NCBI RefSeq assembly: GCF_000738675.1
Contig: NZ_JPUX01000001.1
Span: 682,001-746,000 of the forward strand
From: Serratia nematodiphila DZ0503SBS1
GTDB lineage: Bacteria > Pseudomonadota > Gammaproteobacteria > Enterobacterales > Enterobacteriaceae
Length of the DNA: 64,000 nucleotides
Reading direction: 5' to 3'
Below the pieces are notes generated by a model. The model was given only the letters and a program-made list of their open reading frames with translations. It made no database searches and had not been told where the DNA came from. Positions 42,398-50,315 of the stretch are shown one piece after another (the first letter of the stretch is position 1; each line of letters opens with the position of its first letter). A program made the position numbers and the translations under genes.

Positions 42398-45106
42398 ATG
42401 AAACTGAAAAAACTCCCCCGTCAGCTGCTGGGCCTGTTCGCCCGCGGCCTCCCGCGCCGTTTGGTGCGCCGCGACAGCCTGCTGGACGGCGTCAGCGGCG
42501 CTGCGCGCGATATGCCGGCCGGCCTGGCGCAGCAGCGGCTGGAATGCGCCGCCGCAGAGACGATGCAGCTGTTTGAGCGTTTTCACAGCCACCCGGAAGG
42601 CATCACCGCCCATGAGGCGGAACAGGTTCGCCGGCGCTGCGGCGAGAACGTCATCGACGATCAGCAGAAAGAGGCCTGGTGGCAGCACCTGTGGCACTGC
42701 TACCGCAACCCGTTCAACCTGCTGCTGACCGCGCTCGGCATGATCTCTTACGCCACCGAAGATCTCACCGGCGCCTTGGTGATCGCGCTGATGGTGCTGA
42801 TCTCCACGCTGCTGAACTTCATCCAGGAGGCGCGATCCAACCGGGCGGCCGACGCGCTGAAGGCCATGGTGAGCAACACCGCCACGGTGATCCGCAGCGA
42901 TGCGCTCACCGGCAAGAGTGAGCACGTGGAGCTGCCGATCGCGCAGCTGGTGCCGGGCGACATCATCAAGCTGGCGGCCGGCGACATGATCCCGGCGGAT
43001 CTGCGCGTGCTGTCGGCCAAGGATCTGTTCATCAGCCAGGCGGCGCTGACCGGCGAATCGCTGCCGGTGGAGAAATCCGCCGCGCCGCAGGCGTTGGCGG
43101 CCGATCCGCTCGACTGCCAGAACCTGTGCTTCATGGGCACCAACGTGGTCAGCGGCACCGCGCTGGCGATGGTGATCGACACCGGCGGCAGCACCTATTT
43201 CGGCCAGCTGGCGCAGCGCGTCACCAGCCAGGATGAGCAGCCGAACGCCTTCCAGAGCGGCATCAGCAAGGTCAGCTGGCTGCTGATCCGCTTTATGCTG
43301 GTGATGACGCCGATCGTGCTGCTGATCAACGGCTACACCAAGGGCGACTGGTGGGAAGCGGCGCTGTTCGCGCTGTCGGTGGCGGTCGGGCTGACGCCGG
43401 AAATGCTGCCGATGATCGTCACCTCGACGCTGGCCAAAGGGGCGGTGAAACTGTCGCGCCAGAAGGTGATCGTCAAACGGCTGGACGCCATCCAGAACTT
43501 CGGCGCGATGGACATTCTGTGCACCGACAAGACCGGCACCCTGACCCAGGACAAGATCGTGCTGGAGCGCCACACCGATGCGTTCGGCGCCGGCAGCGAG
43601 CGGGTGCTGCGCTACGCCTGGCTGAACAGCTTCTACCAGACCGGGCTGAAAAACCTGCTCGACGTGGCGGTGCTGAGCTGCGCGGAGCAGAATCGGCAGC
43701 CGGAGGCGCTGCAAAACTACCGCAAGGTGGATGAGATCCCGTTCGATTTCGTGCGCCGCCGCATGTCGGTGGTGGTGGCCAAAGACAACGAGTATCACGA
43801 GCTGGTGTGCAAGGGGGCGCTGGAAGAGATGCTGGCGATTTGCAGCCACGTGCGCCACGAAGACGAGGTGATCCCGCTGAGCGAGGCGCTGCTGGCGCGC
43901 ATTCGCCGCATCACCGACGATCTCAACCAGCAGGGGCTGCGGGTGGTGGCGGTGGCCAACAAGATCCTGCCGGCGCAAACCCATGAATACGGCGTGGCGG
44001 ATGAATCGGATCTGATCCTCGAAGGCTACGTCGCCTTCCTCGATCCGCCGAAGGAGAGCACCGCGCCGGCGCTGGCGGCGCTGAAACAGAATGGCGTCAC
44101 GGTGAAGATCCTCACCGGCGACAACGAGCTGGTGGCGGCCAAAGTGTGCCGGGACGTCGGGCTCGAGGCCGATCATCTGCTGCGCGGCAGCGAGATCGAG
44201 CAGATGGACGACGAGCAGCTGGCGCAGGCGGCGGCGCGCACCACGGTGTTCGCCAAGCTGACGCCGCTGCACAAGGAGCGCATCGTCAAACTGCTGCGCC
44301 GCCAGGGGCACGTGGTGGGCTTTATGGGCGACGGCATCAATGACGCGCCGGCGCTGCGCGCGGCCGACATCGGCATCTCCGTCGATTCGGCGGTGGACAT
44401 CGCCAAGGAAGCGGCGGACATCATCCTGCTGGAAAAAAGCCTGATGGTGCTGGAGCAGGGGGTGATCGAAGGGCGCCGCACCTTCGCCAACATGCTGAAA
44501 TACATCAAGATGACCGCCAGCTCCAACTTCGGCAACGTGTTCAGCGTGCTGATCGCCAGCGCCTTCCTGCCGTTCCTGCCGATGTTGCCGCTGCACCTGT
44601 TGATTCAGAACCTGATGTACGACATCTCGCAGATCGCCATCCCGTTCGATAACGTCGACGACGATCAGATCACCCAGCCGCAGCGCTGGAACTCCGCCGA
44701 TCTGGGGCGGTTTATGGTGTTCTTTGGGCCGATCAGTTCAATCTTCGACGTGCTGACCTTCAGCCTGATGTGGTGGGTGTTCAAGGCCAATACGCCGGAA
44801 ATGCAGACGCTGTTCCAGTCCGGCTGGTTCGTGGAAGGGCTGCTGTCGCAAACGCTGATCGTGCACATGATCCGCACGCGCAAAATTCCGTTTATCCAGA
44901 GCCGCCCGTCCTGGCCGCTGTGCATCATGACGCTGGCGGTGATCGCCACCGGCATCGGCCTGGTGTTCTCGCCGCTGGCCGGCTTCCTGCAGCTGCAGGC
45001 GCTGCCGCTCGCCTACTTCCCGTGGCTGGTGCTGATCCTCGCCGGTTACATGGTGCTGACCCAGTGCGTGAAAGGCTGGTTCGTACGCCGCTACGGCTGG
45101 CAATAA
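42398..45106 (+). CDS. mgtA: MgtA, Mg2+-transporting P-type ATPase
   Basis: A P-type IIIB ATPase of 902 residues that imports Mg2+ at low Mg2+. Motifs: TGES (218-221) in the actuator domain, phosphorylation site DKTGTLT with Asp377, KGAL nucleotide site, and MGDGINDAPAL hinge; about ten membrane segments. The start is ATG 42398 with GAGG eight bases upstream; a GTG nine bases earlier is in frame but lacks a site. Control is by a PhoP box, the mgtL peptide and leader folding. It follows treR divergently, as in E. coli. Confidence 0.96.
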   Translation: MKLKKLPRQLLGLFARGLPRRLVRRDSLLDGVSGAARDMPAGLAQQRLECAAAETMQLFERFHSHPEGITAHEAEQVRRRCGENVIDDQQKEAWWQHLWHCYRNPFNLLLTALGMISYATEDLTGALVIALMVLISTLLNFIQEARSNRAADALKAMVSNTATVIRSDALTGKSEHVELPIAQLVPGDIIKLAAGDMIPADLRVLSAKDLFISQAALTGESLPVEKSAAPQALAADPLDCQNLCFMGTNVVSGTALAMVIDTGGSTYFGQLAQRVTSQDEQPNAFQSGISKVSWLLIRFMLVMTPIVLLINGYTKGDWWEAALFALSVAVGLTPEMLPMIVTSTLAKGAVKLSRQKVIVKRLDAIQNFGAMDILCTDKTGTLTQDKIVLERHTDAFGAGSERVLRYAWLNSFYQTGLKNLLDVAVLSCAEQNRQPEALQNYRKVDEIPFDFVRRRMSVVVAKDNEYHELVCKGALEEMLAICSHVRHEDEVIPLSEALLARIRRITDDLNQQGLRVVAVANKILPAQTHEYGVADESDLILEGYVAFLDPPKESTAPALAALKQNGVTVKILTGDNELVAAKVCRDVGLEADHLLRGSEIEQMDDEQLAQAAARTTVFAKLTPLHKERIVKLLRRQGHVVGFMGDGINDAPALRAADIGISVDSAVDIAKEAADIILLEKSLMVLEQGVIEGRRTFANMLKYIKMTASSNFGNVFSVLIASAFLPFLPMLPLHLLIQNLMYDISQIAIPFDNVDDDQITQPQRWNSADLGRFMVFFGPISSIFDVLTFSLMWWVFKANTPEMQTLFQSGWFVEGLLSQTLIVHMIRTRKIPFIQSRPSWPLCIMTLAVIATGIGLVFSPLAGFLQLQALPLAYFPWLVLILAGYMVLTQCVKGWFVRRYGWQ

Positions 45107-45113
45107 CCCGTTC

Positions 45114-45136
45114 GCCCCCTCCGGCCGGGAGGGGGC
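45114..45136 (+). terminator. Hairpin after mgtA
   Basis: GCCCCCTCC (45114-45122) and GGAGGGGGC (45128-45136) form a perfect 9-bp GC stem with a 5-nt loop, 7 bases after the mgtA stop. The tail is not T-rich. Confidence 0.6.
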
Positions 45137-45229
45137 AACTGTGATCCCGTCCGCTTTTTCACCGCAACGGTTGGACATCTGTTCTGTGCTGAGTCTTTAT
45201 CTACAGCGTTGGCTGTTTTCCCCTGCGCC

Positions 45230-45331
45230 TTTCAAGCCACCGCGTTGTTGGCTGTACGCCCGCCCCCCAGTTACTTAGCAGACCTAAGCGCCTGGGGATG
45301 CGGGCGCTTGCCGCCTAGCGGTGGTTTGAAA
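45230..45331. repeat. ERIC element upstream of the hexosaminidase gene
   Basis: A second ERIC-type palindrome: ends TTTCAAGCCACCGC (45230-45243) and GCGGTGGTTTGAAA (45318-45331), 13 of 14 paired, with inner CCCCAGTTACTTA and TAAGCGCCTGGGGAT. It is somewhat diverged from the copy at 39.3 kb. It ends 42 bp before the hexosaminidase start and lies inside an open but non-coding upstream frame. Confidence 0.82.
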
Positions 45332-45373
45332 TTCATTGGGGATATTTTGTTTTTTTCCTCTGAGGAATTTCCG

Positions 45374-47764
45374 ATGCACAGACCTTTCCGTTATACGCTA
45401 CTGGCTTCATCGTTATGGTTTTCTTGCGGCGCGCTGGCGCAGCCGGCGGGTGATCTGCCGCTGATGCCCTGGCCGCAGCAGGTGGACGTGACGCAACCGG
45501 CGGGCAAACTGATTTTGGATCACCGGCTGTCGTTAAGCCTCCAGGGCGATGATTTGGGCGACGCGCTGCCGCGCTGGCGCCAGCGCATCGAGTTGCAGAC
45601 CGGCTGGACGCTGGCGCCGAGGGAAGAAGCAAACGGCGCGGCGATCAAGGTGGTGATCAAGGATCGGGTGGCGGCGCAGCCGCTGCCGGGCAGCGATGAG
45701 AGTTACCGGCTGGCGGTCACGCCGCAGGGCGCCACGCTGACCGCCAACACTCGCTTCGGCGCGCTGCGCGGCATGGAGACCCTGCTGCAGCTGCTGCAGA
45801 CCGACGGGCAAAACACTTTCCTGCCATTGGTGGATATTCGCGACGTGCCGCGTTTTCCGTGGCGCGGCGTGCTGCTGGATTCGGCGCGCCATTTCCTGCC
45901 GCTGCCGGACATTCTGCGCCAGCTTGACGGCATGGCGGCGGCCAAGCTCAACGTATTCCACTGGCACCTGACCGACGATCAGGGCTGGCGCTTCGCCTCC
46001 GAGCATTACCCCAAATTGCAGCAGCAGGCCAGCGACGGCCAGTTCTACACCCGCGAGCAGATGCGGCAGGTGGTGGCTTACGCCACGGCGCGCGGCATTC
46101 GCGTGGTGCCGGAGATAGACATGCCGGGGCACGCCTCCAGCATCGCGGTGGCCTATCCCGATCTGATGAGCGCGCCGGGGCCGTATCGCATGGAGCGCGA
46201 GTGGGGCGTGCATAAGCCGACGCTCGATCCGACCCGCGACGAGGTTTATCAGTTTGTCGACACGATCGTCGGCGAGCTGGCGGCGATCTTCCCCGATCCT
46301 TATCTGCACATCGGCGGCGACGAAGTGGACGCCAGCCAGTGGCGGGCGTCGCCGTCGATACAGGCGTTTATGCAGCAGAACGGGCTGGCGGATACCCATG
46401 CGCTGCAGGCCTACTTCAACCAGAAGCTGGGAAAAGTCCTCGAGAAGCACCAGCGGCAGATGGTCGGCTGGGACGAGATCTATCATCCGTCGCTGCCGCG
46501 CTCGATCGTCATTCAATCCTGGCAGGGGCAAGACTCGCTGGGCGCCAGCGCGCAGGATGGCTATCAGGGCATTCTCTCTACCGGTTTCTATCTCGATCAG
46601 CCGCAAAGCACCGCCTATCACTACCGCAATGAAATTCTGCCGCAGCCGCTGGGGATCGAGACGGCGGTGCAGCCCGGCGAGCAGGCGCAAAGCTGGCGTT
46701 TCAGCATGCCGCGCCTGAAGGGCAGCGCGGTGGAAGGCAGCTTCACGCTGATCGAGGGCAAGCAGGGCTGGCGCGGCTTTATCGATTTCAACGGCAAATC
46801 GCGCCGCGCGGTGCACGATATCGTCTGGCGCACGCCGCAGCAGGTGACGTTCCGCGTAGATACCTGGATGGGCGACACACGGCCGGTGTTCACGCTGCAA
46901 CAGGACAAGCTCAGCGGCTATACGTTGGTCGGCAACGTGCGTTACCCCACCCAGGGCGAGAAACAGGCGGCGGCGCCGGCGGGCAAGATGCCGGTGGTGC
47001 CGGATGAGAAGGGGCAGGCCAAGATCCTCGGCGGGGAAGCGGCGCTGTGGGCGGAAAACGTGCGCGCGCCGCTTCTCGATCTCAAGCTGTGGCCGCGCGC
47101 TTTTGCAGTGGCGGAGCGGCTGTGGTCGGCGCAGGACGTCACCGATGAAAGCAACATGTACCGGCGGCTGGCGGCGATCGACGCCTGGTCGGTGGTGTCG
47201 GTCGGCCTGCAGCAGCACGCGGAAACGGCGCGCGAATTCACCCGGCTGAGCAACAGCGTGCAGATCCTGCCGCTGCAGATCCTGGCCGAGGCGGTGGAGC
47301 CAGCGCAGTATTACACCCGCCAGCACCTGAAGTTCCAGGCCGGCAACTATCATCAGTTCGAACCGCTGAATCGCTTTGCCGATTCGCTGCCGCCGGAGAG
47401 CGAGGCGGTGCGCGAGATGCATGCGCAGGTCGCGGCTCTGCTGAAGGATAAGCGCGATAAGGCGGCGGCGCAGGCGCTGCGCGAACGGTTGCAGCGCTGG
47501 CAGGCGAACGGCGCTGCGCTGCAGACGGCGATCGCGGGCAACCGCGCGCTGCGGGAGCTGGCGCCGGTGGCGCAGGACGTCGATGCCCTGGCCGCATTGG
47601 GGTTAACGCTGCTGGAGCGGTATCAGCAGGATAAACCGCTGAGCCGAACCGAGGCAGAACAAGCGCAGCGCCGGCTGGATGCGGCGGCGCAGACGCGCGA
47701 CGAAGTGGTGATTGCGGCGGTGTACCCGCTGGAGGCGTTGCTGCGGGGGATGCAGGTGCAATGA
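45374..47764 (+). CDS. Secreted GH20 beta-N-acetylhexosaminidase (chitobiase-type)
   Basis: A 796-residue exported enzyme. Signal peptide residues 1-22 (TLLASSLWFSCGALA, cleavage before QP), GH20 N-terminal domain (about 30-155), catalytic barrel from about 160 with YLHIGGDEVDASQW and the acid pair Asp316-Glu317, an inserted or appended PA14/beta-rich part (about 450-560), and a helical C-terminus. It should remove terminal N-acetylglucosamine from chitooligosaccharides or peptidoglycan fragments in the periplasm. The start at 45374 has GAGG eight bases before it; the open frame upstream passes through the ERIC element. It differs from the well-known longer S. marcescens chitobiase. Confidence 0.9.
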   Translation: MHRPFRYTLLASSLWFSCGALAQPAGDLPLMPWPQQVDVTQPAGKLILDHRLSLSLQGDDLGDALPRWRQRIELQTGWTLAPREEANGAAIKVVIKDRVAAQPLPGSDESYRLAVTPQGATLTANTRFGALRGMETLLQLLQTDGQNTFLPLVDIRDVPRFPWRGVLLDSARHFLPLPDILRQLDGMAAAKLNVFHWHLTDDQGWRFASEHYPKLQQQASDGQFYTREQMRQVVAYATARGIRVVPEIDMPGHASSIAVAYPDLMSAPGPYRMEREWGVHKPTLDPTRDEVYQFVDTIVGELAAIFPDPYLHIGGDEVDASQWRASPSIQAFMQQNGLADTHALQAYFNQKLGKVLEKHQRQMVGWDEIYHPSLPRSIVIQSWQGQDSLGASAQDGYQGILSTGFYLDQPQSTAYHYRNEILPQPLGIETAVQPGEQAQSWRFSMPRLKGSAVEGSFTLIEGKQGWRGFIDFNGKSRRAVHDIVWRTPQQVTFRVDTWMGDTRPVFTLQQDKLSGYTLVGNVRYPTQGEKQAAAPAGKMPVVPDEKGQAKILGGEAALWAENVRAPLLDLKLWPRAFAVAERLWSAQDVTDESNMYRRLAAIDAWSVVSVGLQQHAETAREFTRLSNSVQILPLQILAEAVEPAQYYTRQHLKFQAGNYHQFEPLNRFADSLPPESEAVREMHAQVAALLKDKRDKAAAQALRERLQRWQANGAALQTAIAGNRALRELAPVAQDVDALAALGLTLLERYQQDKPLSRTEAEQAQRRLDAAAQTRDEVVIAAVYPLEALLRGMQVQ

Positions 47765-47770
47765 AGCGGA

Positions 47771-47788
47771 CGGGCTCGTGTGAGCCCG
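47771..47788. terminator. Hairpin between hexosaminidase and Anbu genes
   Basis: CGGGCTC (47771-47777) and GAGCCCG (47782-47788) pair perfectly around GTGT in the 29-bp gap between two convergent genes. No T-run, so a modest two-way terminator at best. Confidence 0.5.
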
Positions 47789-47793
47789 GATCC

Positions 47794-48522
47794 CTACAGC
47801 TGCAGCGGCGGCAACTGGGTGAAAATGCTGACCAGCCCTTCGCCCCAGCCCTTGCGGATGGCGCTGAAGTACGGATGATCTTCGGTAATGCGGTATTGCC
47901 GGGCATGACTGAAGCTGTCGCGCGGGTAGATCATCACGTCGAGCGGCAGCCCGACGGACAGGTTGCTGCGTAAGGTTGAATCCAGTGAAATCAGCGCGCA
48001 TTGCATCGCTTGTTCCAGCGGCGTGTCGTAGTGCAGTACCCGGTCGATGATCGGTTTGCCGTATTTGCTTTCGCCGATCTGAAAGTAGGGCGTGTCGCGG
48101 GTGGCTTCGATAAAATTGCCTTGCGGGTAGATATGGAACAGCCGCATCTCTTCCCCGCTAATTTGGCCGCCGAGCAGCAGGTTGCAGCTGAAGTCGGTGG
48201 TGCTGCCGCTTTGCTGCGCCTCACTGTCGCGCTGGATCACCTCGCGCACCGTTTCCCCCACCAGCGTGGCGGCGTCGTAGAGGCTGGGAGCGTTGAGCAG
48301 GTTGGGGCGTTCGGCGTCCTTGCTGCGGTGCAACAGCAAACTGATGATGCTCTGGGTGGTCGCCAGGTTGCCGGCGCTTTGCAGCACCAGCGTGCGATCG
48401 CCGTCCTGTTGGAACACGTGCAGTTTGCGGAAGGTGGAAATATGATCCACCCCGGCGTTGGTGCGCGAATCGGACGCAAAGACCAGCCCGGACGACAAAC
48501 GCATGGCCACACAGTAGGTCAT
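47794..48522 (-). CDS. Anbu, proteasome-like peptidase subunit
   Basis: A 242-residue Ntn-hydrolase of the Anbu family (COG3484), a bacterial relative of HslV and proteasome beta subunits. The start at 48522 gives MTYCVAMRLSSGLVFASDSRTNAG, so removal of Met exposes Thr as the expected catalytic residue; a start five codons earlier (48537) would spoil this. The SDSRTNAGVDHISTFRKLH segment is the family hallmark. It is the last gene of a four-gene operon with a transglutaminase, an alpha-E protein and an ATP-grasp enzyme. No ATPase unfoldase is nearby. Substrates are unknown. Confidence 0.93.
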   Translation of the reverse strand: MTYCVAMRLSSGLVFASDSRTNAGVDHISTFRKLHVFQQDGDRTLVLQSAGNLATTQSIISLLLHRSKDAERPNLLNAPSLYDAATLVGETVREVIQRDSEAQQSGSTTDFSCNLLLGGQISGEEMRLFHIYPQGNFIEATRDTPYFQIGESKYGKPIIDRVLHYDTPLEQAMQCALISLDSTLRSNLSVGLPLDVMIYPRDSFSHARQYRITEDHPYFSAIRKGWGEGLVSIFTQLPPLQL

Positions 48523-48545
48523 ACTACAATCCCTCAAAACAAGAC

Positions 48546-48573
48546 CGGCACGCCGCCAACGCGCAGCGTGCCC
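48546..48573 (-). other. Hairpin between the transglutaminase and Anbu genes
   Basis: GGCACGC (48547-48553) and GCGTGCC (48566-48572) pair around a 12-nt loop in the 75-bp gap. It is the only real gap in the operon and may set Anbu expression apart from the other three genes. Confidence 0.45.
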
Positions 48574-48597
48574 GAAACATTTTCCATCGGCAAGCGG

Positions 48598-49392
48598 CTA
48601 CTGGCCGGTTGGCATCATTTGTACGGCGGCGATGGCGCTCATGTCTTCGCAGCCGCCGCCCAACCGCATGCCGCGCACCGGGCAGGCGTCCAGATAATCG
48701 ATGCCAACCGCCAGCTTAAGGTGCTGATTTGGCATGCGCGTATTGTTGGTCACGTCGAAGCTGTGCCAGCGTTCCTCCACCCACACTTCCGCCCAGGCAT
48801 GGGTGGCGACATGGGTCGAGTCTTCGCTGTACAGGTACCCGCTGACGTAGCGCGCCGGGATGTTCAGGCTGCGGCAGCAGCTCAGGAAGACATGCGTATG
48901 ATCCTGACACACGCCGCTGCCGGCGGCGAACGCCTCGGCGGCGCTGTCTGTCACGCGCGTGGAGCCTGGGCTGTAAGGCATCTTCAGCAGCAGCTCGCCC
49001 ATCAGATGTTCCAGGCCGCTCAGCACCGCCTGCGGTTGATGATAACGCAGGGCGAAGGCCTGAATGGCGTCATCGGGCTGGGTCAGCGGGCTATGGCGCA
49101 GAAATACCAGCGGCGACAGATGCCCGAGCGCCCGATCTTCGACGCCGTCTTCAATTTCCACTTCCCCGAGCACCCGAATGGTGATGGCCTGATGCGGTTC
49201 ATCGAGCGTCAGCACGTGCAGTACGTTGCCGAAGGCGTCGGTGGTGCGCACCGCGTCATCCGGCAACGACAGTTGCCAGGAGAGGATGCGCTGATGCGGC
49301 GAATCCTGCGGCGTCAGCCGCAGATATTGGGTGCTGCGCTGCACCGGCTGGGCGTAGCGATAATGGGTGTTGTGCTCAATATTCAGTTTCAT
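48598..49392 (-). CDS. Transglutaminase-like cysteine peptidase of the Anbu operon
   Basis: A 264-residue protein with an N-terminal bacterial transglutaminase-associated region (NIEHNTHYRYAQPVQRSTQYL split; residues 4-24) and a transglutaminase/peptidase core with the full triad: Cys162 in GSGVCQDHTH, His198 in THVATHAWAEVWV and Asp213 in WHSFDVTNN. Such enzymes cut or form amide bonds. The ATG overlaps the stop of the alpha-E gene by 4 bases (ATGA). The frame is open upstream to 49464 but only over the alpha-E gene. Confidence 0.92.
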   Translation of the reverse strand: MKLNIEHNTHYRYAQPVQRSTQYLRLTPQDSPHQRILSWQLSLPDDAVRTTDAFGNVLHVLTLDEPHQAITIRVLGEVEIEDGVEDRALGHLSPLVFLRHSPLTQPDDAIQAFALRYHQPQAVLSGLEHLMGELLLKMPYSPGSTRVTDSAAEAFAAGSGVCQDHTHVFLSCCRSLNIPARYVSGYLYSEDSTHVATHAWAEVWVEERWHSFDVTNNTRMPNQHLKLAVGIDYLDACPVRGMRLGGGCEDMSAIAAVQMMPTGQ

Positions 49393-50315
49393 TGCGCCTC
49401 CAGATAAGTGTGATGGATGCTTTCGGCGATGCCGTTCACCTGGCCGAGAAAGGCGCTCAACCACTCGCCCAGGCCGATCTTGTTCAGATCCTTCATGCTG
49501 CTGAAGCGCAGCTCGGCATGCAGGGTGTGCGCCAGACGTCGCGGTTGGTTGGCGCCGCCGCCGATCAGTTCCAATTGCTGCACCATGTCGCCGACGCAGG
49601 CCAGCAGTGAACGCGGGATTTCATTGCGCAGAATCATCAGTTCGGCGATGGTCTCGCGGCTCAACGGCTGCTTGTAGATGCTGTGGTAGGCTTCGCGCGC
49701 GCTCACCGCCCGCAGCAGCGTGTCCATGCGGTAATATTCGCGCACCGGGTCGCCGTCGATGTCCATCAGCGTGTTCTTCACCTCTAGCAGACGGGCGGTG
49801 CCGTCGGCCCGCTCCAGCAGGGTGCCGAGACGGATAAAGCGCATGGCGTCGCTGCGCAGCAGCGTGCCGAACATGGCGCCGCGAAACAGATGGGCGCGCT
49901 CCTTCACCCAGTCGAAGAAGGCATCGGCGCCCACCGAGCCGATGCCCTGGCGGCGGATCAGTTTCATCTCTATCCAGGTGGCGTTGATGCACTCCCAGAC
50001 TTCGGATGACAGGCTGCCGCGCACCGCGTGGGCGTTGTTCCAGCCCATTTGCAGGCAGCTGAAGATGCTGCTGTGGTTGCGGTTGTCGAGCGCGAAGAAA
50101 CTGACCAGATTGGGCATCGTCAATTCCGGGTAGGCGGCGGCATACAGCTGGCCGGTGCCGGTCAGGTTGAGCGGCACCTGCAGATCCTGATCGCCGCCGT
50201 CGCGGATCGGCATCATCGACAGCTTGTTGGTGACGTCCAGCACCCGGGCGATGCTTTCCGCCCGCTCCAGATAGCGGGCCATCCAATAGAGTTCACTGGC
50301 GGTGCGGCTCAGCAT
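49389..50315 (-). CDS. Alpha-E domain protein (DUF403)
   Basis: A 308-residue all-helical protein of the alpha-E superfamily (MLSRTASELYWMARYLERAESIARV, in two parts; residues 1-25 are the signature). It is found beside circularly permuted ATP-grasp enzymes and is thought to act with them in peptide-bond formation; no catalytic role is proved. It overlaps the ATP-grasp gene by 7 bases and the transglutaminase gene by 4, so the three are strictly co-translated. Confidence 0.93.
   Translation of the reverse strand: MLSRTASELYWMARYLERAESIARVLDVTNKLSMMPIRDGGDQDLQVPLNLTGTGQLYAAAYPELTMPNLVSFFALDNRNHSSIFSCLQMGWNNAHAVRGSLSSEVWECINATWIEMKLIRRQGIGSVGADAFFDWVKERAHLFRGAMFGTLLRSDAMRFIRLGTLLERADGTARLLEVKNTLMDIDGDPVREYYRMDTLLRAVSAREAYHSIYKQPLSRETIAELMILRNEIPRSLLACVGDMVQQLELIGGGANQPRRLAHTLHAELRFSSMKDLNKIGLGEWLSAFLGQVNGIAESIHHTYLEAQ

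Noticed and set aside
42218..44596. A 792-codon frame antisense to mgtA
   Set aside because: Antisense shadow; mgtA has every P-type ATPase motif on the other strand.
45209..45373. A 55-residue N-terminal extension of the hexosaminidase
   Set aside because: It is a translation of the ERIC repeat and would bury the signal peptide; the ATG at 45374 has a good ribosome-binding site.
45533..47422. A 629-codon frame antisense to the hexosaminidase gene
   Set aside because: Low-complexity Arg/His/Gln-rich translation typical of antisense high-GC DNA; the sense frame has signal peptide and GH20 active site.
47794..48522. Calling the proteasome-like gene hslV
   Set aside because: There is no hslU next to it, the length (242) exceeds HslV, and the ATP-grasp/alpha-E/transglutaminase context is that of Anbu.
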